Shown: one piece after another, positions 36,853-44,756 of the stretch
Numbering within the stretch: the stretch's first letter is position 1
Layout: each line of letters begins with the position of its first letter
Assembly: GCA_034669965.1 (NCBI GenBank)
Contig: JAXMOK010000005.1
Span: forward strand, 62,001-126,000
From: HXMU1420-13 sp034669965
GTDB lineage: Bacteria > Bacteroidota > Rhodothermia > Balneolales > Balneolaceae
Reading direction: 5' to 3'
Length of the DNA: 64,000 nucleotides
Notes under the pieces: generated by a model
Database searches by the model: none
The model's input: only the letters and a program-made list of their open reading frames with translations
What the model was told of the DNA's origin: nothing
Program-made: the position numbers and the translations under genes

Positions 36853-36888
36853 ATGCCTCACTAGATTGATTTCGGTGGGGCATTTTTT
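36853..36888 (+). terminator. Rho-independent terminator after nrdJ
   Basis: Stem ATGCCTCAC / GTGGGGCAT (one G-T pair) with a 13-base loop and a T6 tract. Confidence 0.75.
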
Positions 36889-36911
36889 ATTGAAGAAATA
36901 TTCAAATTATT

Positions 36912-36949
36912 CACCCGTAGGGGCAATTCATGAATTGCCCCTACGGGTG
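36912..36949. repeat. Perfect 38-bp palindrome
   Basis: Every base from 36912 to 36949 pairs about the centre in TTCATGAA; the arms contain CACCCGTAGGGGCAATTC. It lies between nrdJ and the convergent VOC gene with no T-tract, so it looks like a mobile palindrome rather than a terminator, although an RNA hairpin would stop either transcript. Confidence 0.9.
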
Positions 36950-36994
36950 TAAAAAATGTATTAACCCAACGAATTTTCAATTCTGAATAATTTT

Positions 36995-37402
36995 TTATTC
37001 CGGCATCTTATCCCAATCCATAAAGGCAATATTCCAACGATGTCCGTCTAGATCCTGAAAACCCATGCCGTACATCCAACCATTCCAGGTTTCGGGTCCG
37101 CCATAAATGGTGCCACCGGCTGCTATCACTTTCTCGGCTAAATCTTCCACTTCTTGCTTGCTATGGGCTTCCATCGAAATGAGAATTTCGGCATTATTGC
37201 TTAGGTCGGCCACTTTTGATTGTGTGAATTGCTCGAATTGTGCATGCCCAAACATCATTACCTGCATTTTATTTTTACCCAGATAAATCCCAAACATTTC
37301 CGGCGTTTCACGTTCAACGAAATCAGCGCCCAGTTTTTCAAAAAAGGCTTTTGAGCGTTGAGCATCTTTCACTGGTAGATTTATCCAAGCCGAGTTCGTC
37401 AT
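36995..37402 (-). CDS. VOC (glyoxalase/extradiol dioxygenase fold) family protein
   Basis: 135 residues containing the paired beta-alpha-beta-beta-beta modules of the vicinal oxygen chelate fold: AWINLPVKDAQRSKAFFEKLG in the first half and GMGFQDLDGHRWNIAFMDWD at the end. Small single-domain members include glyoxalases, fosfomycin-resistance proteins and many uncharacterised proteins. The metal-binding His/Glu set cannot be assigned with confidence. It is transcribed alone and convergent to nrdJ. Confidence 0.85.
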   Translation of the reverse strand: MTNSAWINLPVKDAQRSKAFFEKLGADFVERETPEMFGIYLGKNKMQVMMFGHAQFEQFTQSKVADLSNNAEILISMEAHSKQEVEDLAEKVIAAGGTIYGGPETWNGWMYGMGFQDLDGHRWNIAFMDWDKMPE

Positions 37403-37575
37403 AAAGTTGGTTTTTAAAGATTAGAATTCTGAAACAAATCCAAGATTCATTCATCTTGAGAACAGTAATAAAAATGGCGCATAGGTAGAATTAGAAATTT
37501 GGTTTTAGCGGTATTTTTCACACATTCTGCAAGGGTACTATTTTTTAACGGGTTAATCTTTTAAGGGAACTAACT

Positions 37576-37941
37576 ATGGCTGATCTAAAAAAAGCGTTCG
37601 AGAATTTAAAATCGAACATTGCAGAAAAAGTAAACGACGCAGTTTCGCTTGATGTAGTCACATTCACGGGAAATTTCAATATCAAAGTTGGGGATGTAAT
37701 CGGTTCCGATCAGAATAAATTTGATTTGGAGAAAGTGCTTAGCTCTATGAAAGCGGATGTTAATGCCGATTTGGTCCTTGTAGCATATTCAACTATTAAG
37801 CTGGATGGGGATCAGGTGAATATCGTAAAGGAAAATTTAAGCAGCGATCAAATGGAATTGGTGAAGTTTCATCGGGAAATGATCGAAGCTAGCCAAAATT
37901 CTCGAAAAGCTATTGTAGATATGATTAAAGGCTTGGTTTAA
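37576..37941 (+). CDS. Unrecognised small protein, first gene of a six-gene operon (shared-domain copy 1)
   Basis: 121 residues, acidic, no signal peptide or membrane segment. I do not recognise the family. An N-terminal helix (LKKAFENLKSNIAEKVND) is followed by a beta-rich stretch SLDVVTFTGNF, then ADLVLVAYSTIKLDGDQVNIV and a C-terminal helix MELVKFHREMIEASQNSRKAIVDMIKGLV. The order of these elements matches the proteins at 39603 and 39992 (TTLEIKTIVGAI / SGDITTRVTPNF / C-terminal helix ending in LVSLL), suggesting three paralogues in one operon. The next gene starts 12 bp downstream. Confidence 0.8.
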   Translation: MADLKKAFENLKSNIAEKVNDAVSLDVVTFTGNFNIKVGDVIGSDQNKFDLEKVLSSMKADVNADLVLVAYSTIKLDGDQVNIVKENLSSDQMELVKFHREMIEASQNSRKAIVDMIKGLV

Positions 37942-37953
37942 GCCGGAACAATC

Positions 37954-39594
37954 ATGGCGCCTTCTAACAACCTGGATGCATTACTTGCGGATGCTGAGCA
38001 ACAAGCGACTGAGTTTGGTAACGATTCTGCCGAGGCGATTCAGCATTTGCGGGATTTGGGGTATCTGAATCAATTACCGTTTGGTGCTCCCAATCGAGAT
38101 GCAACGCTGAATGCTGCATTATCCAAATTTGAGACTGATTTACTAGCCTCCTCACTCCTGAGCCACGAAGAAATTCAATCACTTCGAGCGCTTTATACCG
38201 ATGCGTTTGCCGAGGAAATACTTCGAAGGTTCATGGATCTGGATGAGGGCATACTTATCAAACAGATGCCTCAGCAGGGCGAGATAAACTTAAGTTCTAG
38301 ATTAATTCATTACCGTTTGGGGATGTATGGATTGTACGCGTTAAACGCGGATCATGCGTTTGGGTTTACCTCTATGATGGGGCTGCAAACGTTGAAGCAT
38401 CATTTGAGTATCAGTTCGAATCTGGCTGCGGTAAATCAACTTGCAAACAAAGAGGGCGTTCTGAAGCGAATCCTTTCGATATACGGCAATGAGCGATGTT
38501 TGATGTTTGTAGAAGTGAACTCCAGTGAAATGAATCAACTTCGATTCGAACCTAAGAAAGTGCGATCTGCGCGTGATTTCTACCATCAGTTAAGTCGCGA
38601 TTTTGAATTGAAACCTAAATATTTGGCAGGTTTTAAGCGAGATATTTTGAACAGAGATAAAGCCAAAGTGAAGTGGGAATATGTGAAAGGGAGAAGCACC
38701 GATGAACTCACGAATTTTATCATCAAAGTGCTACAAGTGCACCAATGGATGGATGGTTTTTATGAAGGAAAAACCGATGGTGAAATAGGAAGTATGAGCC
38801 TGAACTCCATTGCCGACCTGCTGAAATTCTACAATGCCGGAACTGATGATGATCTGAATTTAAAATCAATGCTTTACTACATCGGTAATGGCTATTTCGT
38901 TTTCAATGCACTCACTTTGATCAAGAATTATGTGATTGAGGACGCGCCAGACAGTAGAGATGAAGACGTAATAAAATCACTTACGATGCAATCTGGAAGG
39001 TTGAATGAATCTGATCGCGCAAAGTTTGAAGCCAATTTGAATGCGGTCTTAGATTCAGCTAAGGTGGAGTTAAATCAGCAAAAACAGAAAGCTAAAATGG
39101 GGATTGGTAAACGGGTGTATTTCGGGATTAGGAGTTTTCTCAAAAAGCTGTTTCGCATTGGAAAACGATTGGTAAAAATGATTCTCCATCACCTTAAAAA
39201 GATATTTAAGCAGCTTTCTGATTTCTTTAAACGCGTGCTCGAATATGGCAAACAAGCACTAAAATCATTCATAAAAGGCATTAAATACATTATTGGCCGA
39301 TTGCCTATCATCACCGAAAATGAGCAAAAACTGGCCATAACCCATGCCGAGTTTATGGGAGATACGCTTACAATTTTAAGCAACCAATTCACAAAACAAG
39401 GCATCGACTTCCATCGCGAAAAAGTACAGGAAGTACAGCGAAGTGCGCAGTTCAGTGTTGCCCTTGTCGGCGAAGTGTTAAAGCTGCTCAAATATATGCT
39501 AAAAGGCTTTGTGGGATGGCCAATCCTTATCCTGCAATTAGCAAAAGCCACACGAACTTTATATAAAAAACATCAACTTATCTATCAACAGTAG
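37954..39594 (+). CDS. Unrecognised protein with peptidoglycan-binding-like repeats and a cationic amphipathic region
   Basis: 546 residues, no signal peptide. Two N-terminal stretches (about 20-62 and 105-150) have the spacing of PG_binding_1 repeats, for example RLGMYGLYALNADHAFGFTSMMGLQTLKHHL, where the usual 'L..LG.Y.....DG.FG..T..AL..F' pattern can be seen. The middle is helical. Residues about 381-455 form a run of strongly cationic amphipathic helices (SFLKKLFRIGKRLVKMILHH, LKKIFKQLSDFFKRVLEYGK), and the C-terminus has a hydrophobic helix (LKYMLKGFVGWPILILQLAK). Membrane insertion or disruption is a reasonable guess. It lies second in the operon, 8 bp before the next gene. No known family assigned. 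Confidence 0.82.
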   Translation: MAPSNNLDALLADAEQQATEFGNDSAEAIQHLRDLGYLNQLPFGAPNRDATLNAALSKFETDLLASSLLSHEEIQSLRALYTDAFAEEILRRFMDLDEGILIKQMPQQGEINLSSRLIHYRLGMYGLYALNADHAFGFTSMMGLQTLKHHLSISSNLAAVNQLANKEGVLKRILSIYGNERCLMFVEVNSSEMNQLRFEPKKVRSARDFYHQLSRDFELKPKYLAGFKRDILNRDKAKVKWEYVKGRSTDELTNFIIKVLQVHQWMDGFYEGKTDGEIGSMSLNSIADLLKFYNAGTDDDLNLKSMLYYIGNGYFVFNALTLIKNYVIEDAPDSRDEDVIKSLTMQSGRLNESDRAKFEANLNAVLDSAKVELNQQKQKAKMGIGKRVYFGIRSFLKKLFRIGKRLVKMILHHLKKIFKQLSDFFKRVLEYGKQALKSFIKGIKYIIGRLPIITENEQKLAITHAEFMGDTLTILSNQFTKQGIDFHREKVQEVQRSAQFSVALVGEVLKLLKYMLKGFVGWPILILQLAKATRTLYKKHQLIYQQ

Positions 39595-39602
39595 GAGTAA
39601 TT

Positions 39603-39986
39603 ATGGCAGGATCAACCGGTGAAAGTAACTCAAAAAAAGCAATTCAGGATTTTCTGGATAACGCAAAAGAAGGGGTTAAAAATCTTACCACTTTAGAAAT
39701 CAAAACCATTGTCGGTGCTATCGAATTTGACAACAAAGGAAAGCTAAAGCCACCTTCGGGCGAGCTTGAGGGCATTGTTAGCGAAGTTCAACTGGTTTCC
39801 GGCGATATCACTACTCGAGTAACGCCAAATTTTGGGAAGAATAACGCTCAGCTGATGGAATATCATTTAGTAAAGGAAAATCAGGGACAAGAAATTGTGC
39901 GTAAAAACCTTCAAGTGCTTAAAGAAATCGGTACCACTTTGGTGAGTTTACTCAACAACGACGACAAGTTAAATGAGGGCTCGTAG
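39603..39986 (+). CDS. Unrecognised small protein (shared-domain copy 2)
   Basis: 127 residues, soluble. The core is NLTTLEIKTIVGAIEFDN, a Pro-rich turn, GIVSEVQLVSGDITTRVTPNF, then a helix to TTLVSLLNN. TTLEI.TI and GDITTR.T..F are repeated almost exactly in the next gene, making the paralogy clear. The layout loosely resembles small 'trypsin-co-occurring'-type domains known from conflict systems, but I cannot confirm that relationship. It starts 8 bp after the previous gene and ends 5 bp before the next. Confidence 0.78.
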   Translation: MAGSTGESNSKKAIQDFLDNAKEGVKNLTTLEIKTIVGAIEFDNKGKLKPPSGELEGIVSEVQLVSGDITTRVTPNFGKNNAQLMEYHLVKENQGQEIVRKNLQVLKEIGTTLVSLLNNDDKLNEGS

Positions 39987-39991
39987 GCTGA

Positions 39992-40957
39992 ATGGCTAAG
40001 CACATCGAAAAAGTAATTCGCACCGCTGAAGACCTTACCACGCTTGAGATTAATACGATCATGAAGCGGAGTATGACCGGTGGAAAGCAGCCCGATGATG
40101 ATAAAGAAGCACTGTATAGGTTAGCCGGGATTTATTCAAACGAGCTAGAACGCCTGGGAAATAACTATGCGAAGTGTTTATCCGAAGAATGCGAATTCCA
40201 TGAAAGAGTGATTAAAACCATGCCCGAGGAGTCGAATTTATTCCGTCGGGTTAGCATTTTTAAAGGCGGTGGTGTTTTTTCGTTTCGGGAGATTGGCATC
40301 TGGGCGAGATATGCAGATGAATGGATCGAAGATTATGATTCGCACCTGGTGAATGAGGAGTCGGAACGTATAGACGATCAGTATCAATTAAAGCGGATTG
40401 CCGCCAAATGTCTGGAAACCTCAAAAATGATTGAATCTCATTTTTTCAAGGAACGAGATGGATTTAAAATTTTGCAAGGAGGAATAGTTAAAAGTTCGAT
40501 CTCTGAAGAAGAAGTGGGGACTGCAGAAGGACAAAATTTGAACCCTTATTTCACCGAAATCATAGGCTTAGTGCAGTTTCCGGAACAAACGAAAGAGCAT
40601 TTGATGGGGCTGATGAACCGATATCTTGAATTAAAACCACATTCACCTGAAGGCTACAATTGGGTGGAGACCGATCCGGTTAAATTTCAGGATAACACCG
40701 AGAAATTTCAGTTTGATCTAAGGCACCGATTGGCACTTCGTAAATCCATCGACATTGGTGTTGAGAAGATTTTAATGCAAACTCGTATTGGAATGGATGG
40801 TGACATCACCACACGACTCACGCAATCGTTCAGCGAAGAACCACAACAATTCATCCTCGATATCCACAATACCTCGATTCGCATTTCGGTTGATTTCTGG
40901 GAAAAGATATTCGACGCATTGATGTCGTTACTGCATAACGTACTTAAAAAGCGATGA
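39992..40957 (+). CDS. Unrecognised protein: shared domain with a ~230-residue insertion (copy 3)
   Basis: 321 residues, soluble. It opens with IRTAEDLTTLEINTIMKRSM and closes with IGMDGDITTRLTQSFSEEPQQFILDIHNTSIRISVDFWEKIFDALMSLLHN, the two halves of the domain seen whole in the 127-residue neighbour. Between them (about 30-265) is a mainly helical, charged insert with FHERVIKTMPEESNLFRRVSIFKGGG and YADEWIEDYDSHLVN, not recognised. Its stop overlaps the start of the next gene by 4 bp. It could be an enlarged structural or specificity subunit of the same assembly. Confidence 0.8.
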   Translation: MAKHIEKVIRTAEDLTTLEINTIMKRSMTGGKQPDDDKEALYRLAGIYSNELERLGNNYAKCLSEECEFHERVIKTMPEESNLFRRVSIFKGGGVFSFREIGIWARYADEWIEDYDSHLVNEESERIDDQYQLKRIAAKCLETSKMIESHFFKERDGFKILQGGIVKSSISEEEVGTAEGQNLNPYFTEIIGLVQFPEQTKEHLMGLMNRYLELKPHSPEGYNWVETDPVKFQDNTEKFQFDLRHRLALRKSIDIGVEKILMQTRIGMDGDITTRLTQSFSEEPQQFILDIHNTSIRISVDFWEKIFDALMSLLHNVLKKR

Positions 40958-41406
40958 AGTTGAATCAAGTTTTAAATAGAACATGGAGAAGAATACAACG
41001 ATTAATTCCATTTTCAATATTGAAATATGGAGATGTACTTCTACAAAGCTTAAACCCTGTGTTTTGGGTAAGAGCAATCCGTTCATTTAAAGAATTTGTA
41101 CAGCTAATGCGCCAACAGCGTGTTGAGTTAACTGCTTATGAAAAACAGCACGGACTTAGTGCGATCATGTACTTCACCGGTGATATTTCCATTTACATCG
41201 CAGAACAAAAAATGGATATGGTGGATGATTCATTAGTTGAAAAATTCACCAACGATCTACGTAAAAAAAGCCACACCATAACACGACTGCCAAGTGTGAT
41301 AATTACCTGGTTAGGGCAAATAAGTGGTTCATTAATGTACTGGAAGTGGAATTCAATAATAGATTCAACAAATCAAATCATACATAAAATACACGGGATA
41401 TTATGA
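40954..41406 (+). CDS. Unrecognised basic, partly amphipathic protein
   Basis: 150 residues, basic at the N-terminus (LNRTWRRIQRLIPFSILKYG), with hydrophobic or amphipathic segments LLQSLNPVFWVRAIRSFKEF and LPSVIITWLGQISGSLMYWKW but no classical long membrane helix. It overlaps both neighbours by 4 bp, so it is translated with them. By position next to a cell-wall hydrolase it could act at the membrane as a holin-like or immunity protein. Nothing in its sequence proves this. Confidence 0.75.
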   Translation: MKLNQVLNRTWRRIQRLIPFSILKYGDVLLQSLNPVFWVRAIRSFKEFVQLMRQQRVELTAYEKQHGLSAIMYFTGDISIYIAEQKMDMVDDSLVEKFTNDLRKKSHTITRLPSVIITWLGQISGSLMYWKWNSIIDSTNQIIHKIHGIL

Positions 41407-42065
41407 GTAAAGCATTACAATTAGCTTTTGAAGAACTAGGGGTACGAGAGATTTCGGGAAATCTGCACGAAGCCAGAATTTTGCAATATGCCAAAGAATC
41501 AGGCATGGATTACATCGATGATGACGAAACACCTTGGTGCAGTGTATTCGTGAACTGGGTGTGTACGAAGTCTAATTTACCAACTAGTGGAAAGCCTAAC
41601 GCACGCTCGTGGGTTAATGTTGGAACTACTACGAATCAGCCCAAACCCGGCGATGTGGTAGTTTTTTGGCGAGAAAGTGTAGAATCGTGGAAGGGACATG
41701 TAGCCTTTTATTTGGGGCACTCACCGGATATGAACAAAGTGTTTTGTTTGGGAGGCAATCAGGGAAATGAAGTGAGTGTTGCCGCTTACGATGCAAAAAA
41801 AGTGCTGCGATATCAGGTTATAGAGGGATTGACTCCATCCGGAGTTCCGGCGCCCACTCTAAAATCAGGCAGTAAAGGTGATGAGGTGATCAAGCTTCAA
41901 ATTGCGTTAAATTTAAAAGGCTACTCGGTGGGTGATCCCGATGGTGACTTTGGTAAGAAAACGGAATCAGCATTTAAGCGTTTTCAGGCTGATAATGGCT
42001 TAAAAATCGACGGCGTATATGGTAAAAATACGAAAGCGTTGCTGGAGAGTTTGTTACAAGAATAA
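41403..42065 (+). CDS. CHAP/TIGR02594-type peptidoglycan hydrolase with C-terminal peptidoglycan-binding domain
   Basis: 220 residues. The N-terminal cysteine-peptidase/amidase domain (about 1-145) has the catalytic Cys in DETPWCSVFVNWV, NARSWVNVG, GDVVVFWRES and the catalytic His in KGHVAFYLGH, as in TIGR02594/CHAP enzymes. The C-terminal PG_binding_1 domain (about 152-218) reads LKSGSKGDEVIKLQIALNLKGY ... DGDFGKKTESAFKRFQADNGL ... DGVYGKNTKALL. There is no signal peptide, unlike housekeeping hydrolases, so it needs lysis, a holin-like partner or a secretion apparatus to reach the wall, or is delivered to other cells. It is the last gene of the six-gene operon. Confidence 0.9.
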   Translation: MSKALQLAFEELGVREISGNLHEARILQYAKESGMDYIDDDETPWCSVFVNWVCTKSNLPTSGKPNARSWVNVGTTTNQPKPGDVVVFWRESVESWKGHVAFYLGHSPDMNKVFCLGGNQGNEVSVAAYDAKKVLRYQVIEGLTPSGVPAPTLKSGSKGDEVIKLQIALNLKGYSVGDPDGDFGKKTESAFKRFQADNGLKIDGVYGKNTKALLESLLQE

Positions 42066-42127
42066 TTGCATTTGCACCAATCCTTTAAAAAAGGGATACT
42101 CATCGTGACTTAAAAAATAGAGGAACA

Positions 42128-42391
42128 ATGAGCGAACGTGATTTAAAAGGCTATTGGCGAAAAAACCTACGCTATCTTTCCATTTTGTTAACCATCTGGT
42201 TTACGGTTTCCTACGGATTTGGAATCCTGCTAGCCCCAACTCTAAACGAAATAAAAGTGGGTGGGTTTAAACTTGGATTCTGGTTCGCACAACAAGGTTC
42301 AATCTATGTCTTCGTAGTCATTATTTTTGTGTACGTGTATTTGATGAACAAGCTCGATCGCGAGTTTGGTGTAAGCGAGGAGGATGCCTGA
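42128..42391 (+). CDS. DUF4212 sodium:substrate symporter small subunit
   Basis: 87 residues with two membrane helices (LSILLTIWFTVSYGFGILLA and FWFAQQGSIYVFVVIIFVYVYLMNKLD), the conserved WRKNLRYL start and an acidic tail. This is the small subunit that always sits just before the VC_2705-type sodium:solute symporter. Its stop shares one base with the symporter start (TGATG). It probably assists assembly or activity of the large subunit. Confidence 0.92.
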   Translation: MSERDLKGYWRKNLRYLSILLTIWFTVSYGFGILLAPTLNEIKVGGFKLGFWFAQQGSIYVFVVIIFVYVYLMNKLDREFGVSEEDA

Positions 42392-44154
42392 TGGACGTTC
42401 AAGTTTGGACTTATATCCTCGTTGGAATCACTTTTGCCATTTATATCGGCATTGCAATTTGGTCGAAAGCCGGTACAACCAGCGAATTTTATGTGGCCGA
42501 AGGTGCCGTTAAGCCGTTAACCAATGGTATGGCCACTGCTGCAGATTGGATGTCTGCTGCTTCCTTTTTATCGATGGCAGGTTTGATCTCGTTTATGGGC
42601 TACGACGGCACCGTGTATTTGATGGGCTGGACCGGTGGCTATGTGTTACTCGCTTTATTGCTGGCTCCCTACCTTCGAAAATTCGGAAAATTCACGGTTC
42701 CCGATTTTATCGGTGATCGCTATTACTCGCAAATTGCAAGAACAGTAGCCGTGATTTGTGCGCTTATCGTTTCATTCACATATGTAGCCGGACAAATGCG
42801 TGGAGTTGGGCTTGTGTTCTCTAAATTCCTGGAAGTAGATATTTTTTGGGGCGTGATTATCGGGATGGCCATCGTGTTTTTCTACGCGGTGTTAGGCGGG
42901 ATGAAAGGCATCACCTACACGCAAGTGGCACAATATTGTATACTCATTTTCGCATTTATGGTACCTGCGTTTTTCATTTCGATACAGTTAACCGGCAACC
43001 CGATTCCTCAACTAGGATTCGGATCTCAACTCACCGACGGTTCGGGAATGTATTTACTAGATAAGTTAGATCAGTTGCATAGCGAGCTTGGCTTTGCTGA
43101 GTATACATCAGGCACAAAAAGCATGCAGGATGTGTTTTTTATCACCGTTGCGTTGATGGTGGGCACGGCCGGACTTCCACACGTAATCGTTCGCTTTTTT
43201 ACCGTTCCAAAAGTGAAAGATGCCCGAATTTCGGTAGGTTATGCCCTTATTTTTATCGCAATTTTGTACACCACTGCTCCGGCAATTGCAGTGTTTTCAC
43301 GTACGAATCTTATCGACACCGTTAGCGAGCAACCCTATTCAGAAATGCCCGAATGGTTCCACACCTGGGAAGAAACCGGGCTCCTTGCCTGGGTTGATAA
43401 AAACGATGATGGATTGATCAATTATCTTCCGGGAGCTGCCATTGAAGGCGCACCGGATTTAGTTCGCGAAAATGGAGAGCTGGTTCGAGGAAACAGTGGC
43501 GAGCCAACGCTCAGCAATAAACTGGCGAATTCTCAAAACGAACTGTATGTAGATCGGGATATCATGGTGCTGGCTAATCCAGAAATTGCAGGTCTTCCAA
43601 ACTGGGTGGCGGCCTTGGTTGCTGCGGGTGGACTGGCAGCCGCGCTATCTACAGCGGCGGGATTGCTGTTGGTGATTTCCACGGCTGTTTCTCACGATCT
43701 GATCAAAAAGCAGATCAACCCGGATATTTCGGATAAAGCCGAACTTCGCTATGCACGAATTGCAGCGGCAGTAGCAGTTGTGGTTGCGGGGTACTTTGGG
43801 ATAAATCCACCGGGCTTTGTAGCGCAGGTGGTAGCCATTGCATTTGGCTTAGCGGCAGCGTCGTTCTTCCCGGCGATTATTTTGGGGATTTTCTACAAAA
43901 AAATGAACCGTGAAGGAGCCGTGGCTGGAATGGTGGCAGGATTGTTATTCACTTTGGCGTATATATTTTATTTCAAAATCATGTTTCCGGAAATGAACAC
44001 ACCTGAAAACTGGTGGTTTGGAATTTCGCCGGAGGGGATAGGAACCTTCGGAATGCTAGTGAACCTGTTTGTGTCGCTGGCAATCGCTCGTTTTTACCCA
44101 GATCCACCTGAGGAAGTGCAAGAAATGGTTGAGTCGATACGCTACCCTCGGTAA
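42391..44154 (+). CDS. Sodium:solute symporter (SSS family, VC_2705/ActP-like)
   Basis: 587 residues, about 13 membrane helices. Family hallmarks: STAAGTTSEFYVAEGAVKPLTNGMATAADWMSAASFLSMAGLI-like N-terminus, GTAGLPHVIVRFFTVPKVKDARIS, and the sodium-site stretch GGLAAALSTAAGLLLVISTAVSHDLIKK. A long hydrophilic loop (about 310-400) carries an EF-hand-like DKNDDGLINYLPG, as seen in this subfamily. Close characterised relatives carry acetate or other small monocarboxylates; the substrate here is not certain. It is translationally coupled to the DUF4212 subunit. Confidence 0.92.
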   Translation: MDVQVWTYILVGITFAIYIGIAIWSKAGTTSEFYVAEGAVKPLTNGMATAADWMSAASFLSMAGLISFMGYDGTVYLMGWTGGYVLLALLLAPYLRKFGKFTVPDFIGDRYYSQIARTVAVICALIVSFTYVAGQMRGVGLVFSKFLEVDIFWGVIIGMAIVFFYAVLGGMKGITYTQVAQYCILIFAFMVPAFFISIQLTGNPIPQLGFGSQLTDGSGMYLLDKLDQLHSELGFAEYTSGTKSMQDVFFITVALMVGTAGLPHVIVRFFTVPKVKDARISVGYALIFIAILYTTAPAIAVFSRTNLIDTVSEQPYSEMPEWFHTWEETGLLAWVDKNDDGLINYLPGAAIEGAPDLVRENGELVRGNSGEPTLSNKLANSQNELYVDRDIMVLANPEIAGLPNWVAALVAAGGLAAALSTAAGLLLVISTAVSHDLIKKQINPDISDKAELRYARIAAAVAVVVAGYFGINPPGFVAQVVAIAFGLAAASFFPAIILGIFYKKMNREGAVAGMVAGLLFTLAYIFYFKIMFPEMNTPENWWFGISPEGIGTFGMLVNLFVSLAIARFYPDPPEEVQEMVESIRYPR

Positions 44155-44158
44155 TTTT

Positions 44159-44226
44159 AAATGTTAAGTGATAATGGTTAAATGCTTGCAACGCAATCAC
44201 TCATACACATTCAACACTTAACATTT
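44159..44226. repeat. Inverted repeat between convergent genes
   Basis: Perfect 12-bp arms AAATGTTAAGTG (44159-44170) and CACTTAACATTT (44215-44226) around a 44-base loop, in the gap between the convergent symporter and thioredoxin genes. It could fold as a two-way termination signal. Confidence 0.5.
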
Positions 44227-44249
44227 AGAAATCAACATTTAAAATTTCT

Positions 44250-44618
44250 TTAGGCCGGATCCGCAATCCCAAATTTATCCCCGATTACTTCTTTAAAAGT
44301 GTGCTTTGGTAATGCACCCTGCGCCATTTGAGGCTGTCCTTCTATCGGGATAAAAAGGATTGAAGGGATGCTACGGATTCCAAAAGCTGCAGCTAATTCT
44401 TGCTCGGCTTCGGTATCAATTTTATAGATGTCTACTTTGCCGGCGTACTCATCCGACAGTTCTTCCATCACAGGGGCAATCATTTTACAAGGCCCGCACC
44501 AATCGGCGTAAAAGTCGATGATAGCCGGTCGTTCGCCCTTAAATTTCCACTCTTGCTCGGTTTCGAAATTAAAAATCTTATTTAAAAAGCTTTGTTTAGT
44601 TAAATGCTCTGTCGCCAT
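44250..44618 (-). CDS. Thioredoxin
   Basis: 122 residues. The active site is WCGPC (Trp 40, Cys 41 and Cys 44) in IIDFYADWCGPCKMIAPVMEEL, with the cis-proline in IRSIPSILFIP. There is no signal peptide, so it is a cytoplasmic disulfide reductase. It has a slightly long N-terminal extension (about 10 residues) relative to E. coli TrxA. Monocistronic by context. Confidence 0.95.
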   Translation of the reverse strand: MATEHLTKQSFLNKIFNFETEQEWKFKGERPAIIDFYADWCGPCKMIAPVMEELSDEYAGKVDIYKIDTEAEQELAAAFGIRSIPSILFIPIEGQPQMAQGALPKHTFKEVIGDKFGIADPA

Positions 44619-44689
44619 AATGTTCGTTCATTCAATGTTGAAACAAAGGTAAGGATTTATCCCGGGATGTCATGACTTGTTATAACAAT

Positions 44690-44756
44690 TAGGAATTAGT
44701 AATAGGAGAATTAGGAATATTCCTCAAAACTCAAAACTCAGACCTATTCCTACCAA
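44690..44756. repeat. AT-rich intergenic repeat (TTAGGAAT motif)
   Basis: Short direct and inverted copies of TTAGGAAT / ATTCCTAA. The same words fill the spacer at 60120-60200. No gene. Confidence 0.4.

Noticed and set aside
37576..42065. Ordinary prophage lysis cassette for the six-gene operon
   Set aside because: No phage structural, terminase, integrase or holin-type gene with classical membrane helices is in the window, and the neighbours are housekeeping genes.
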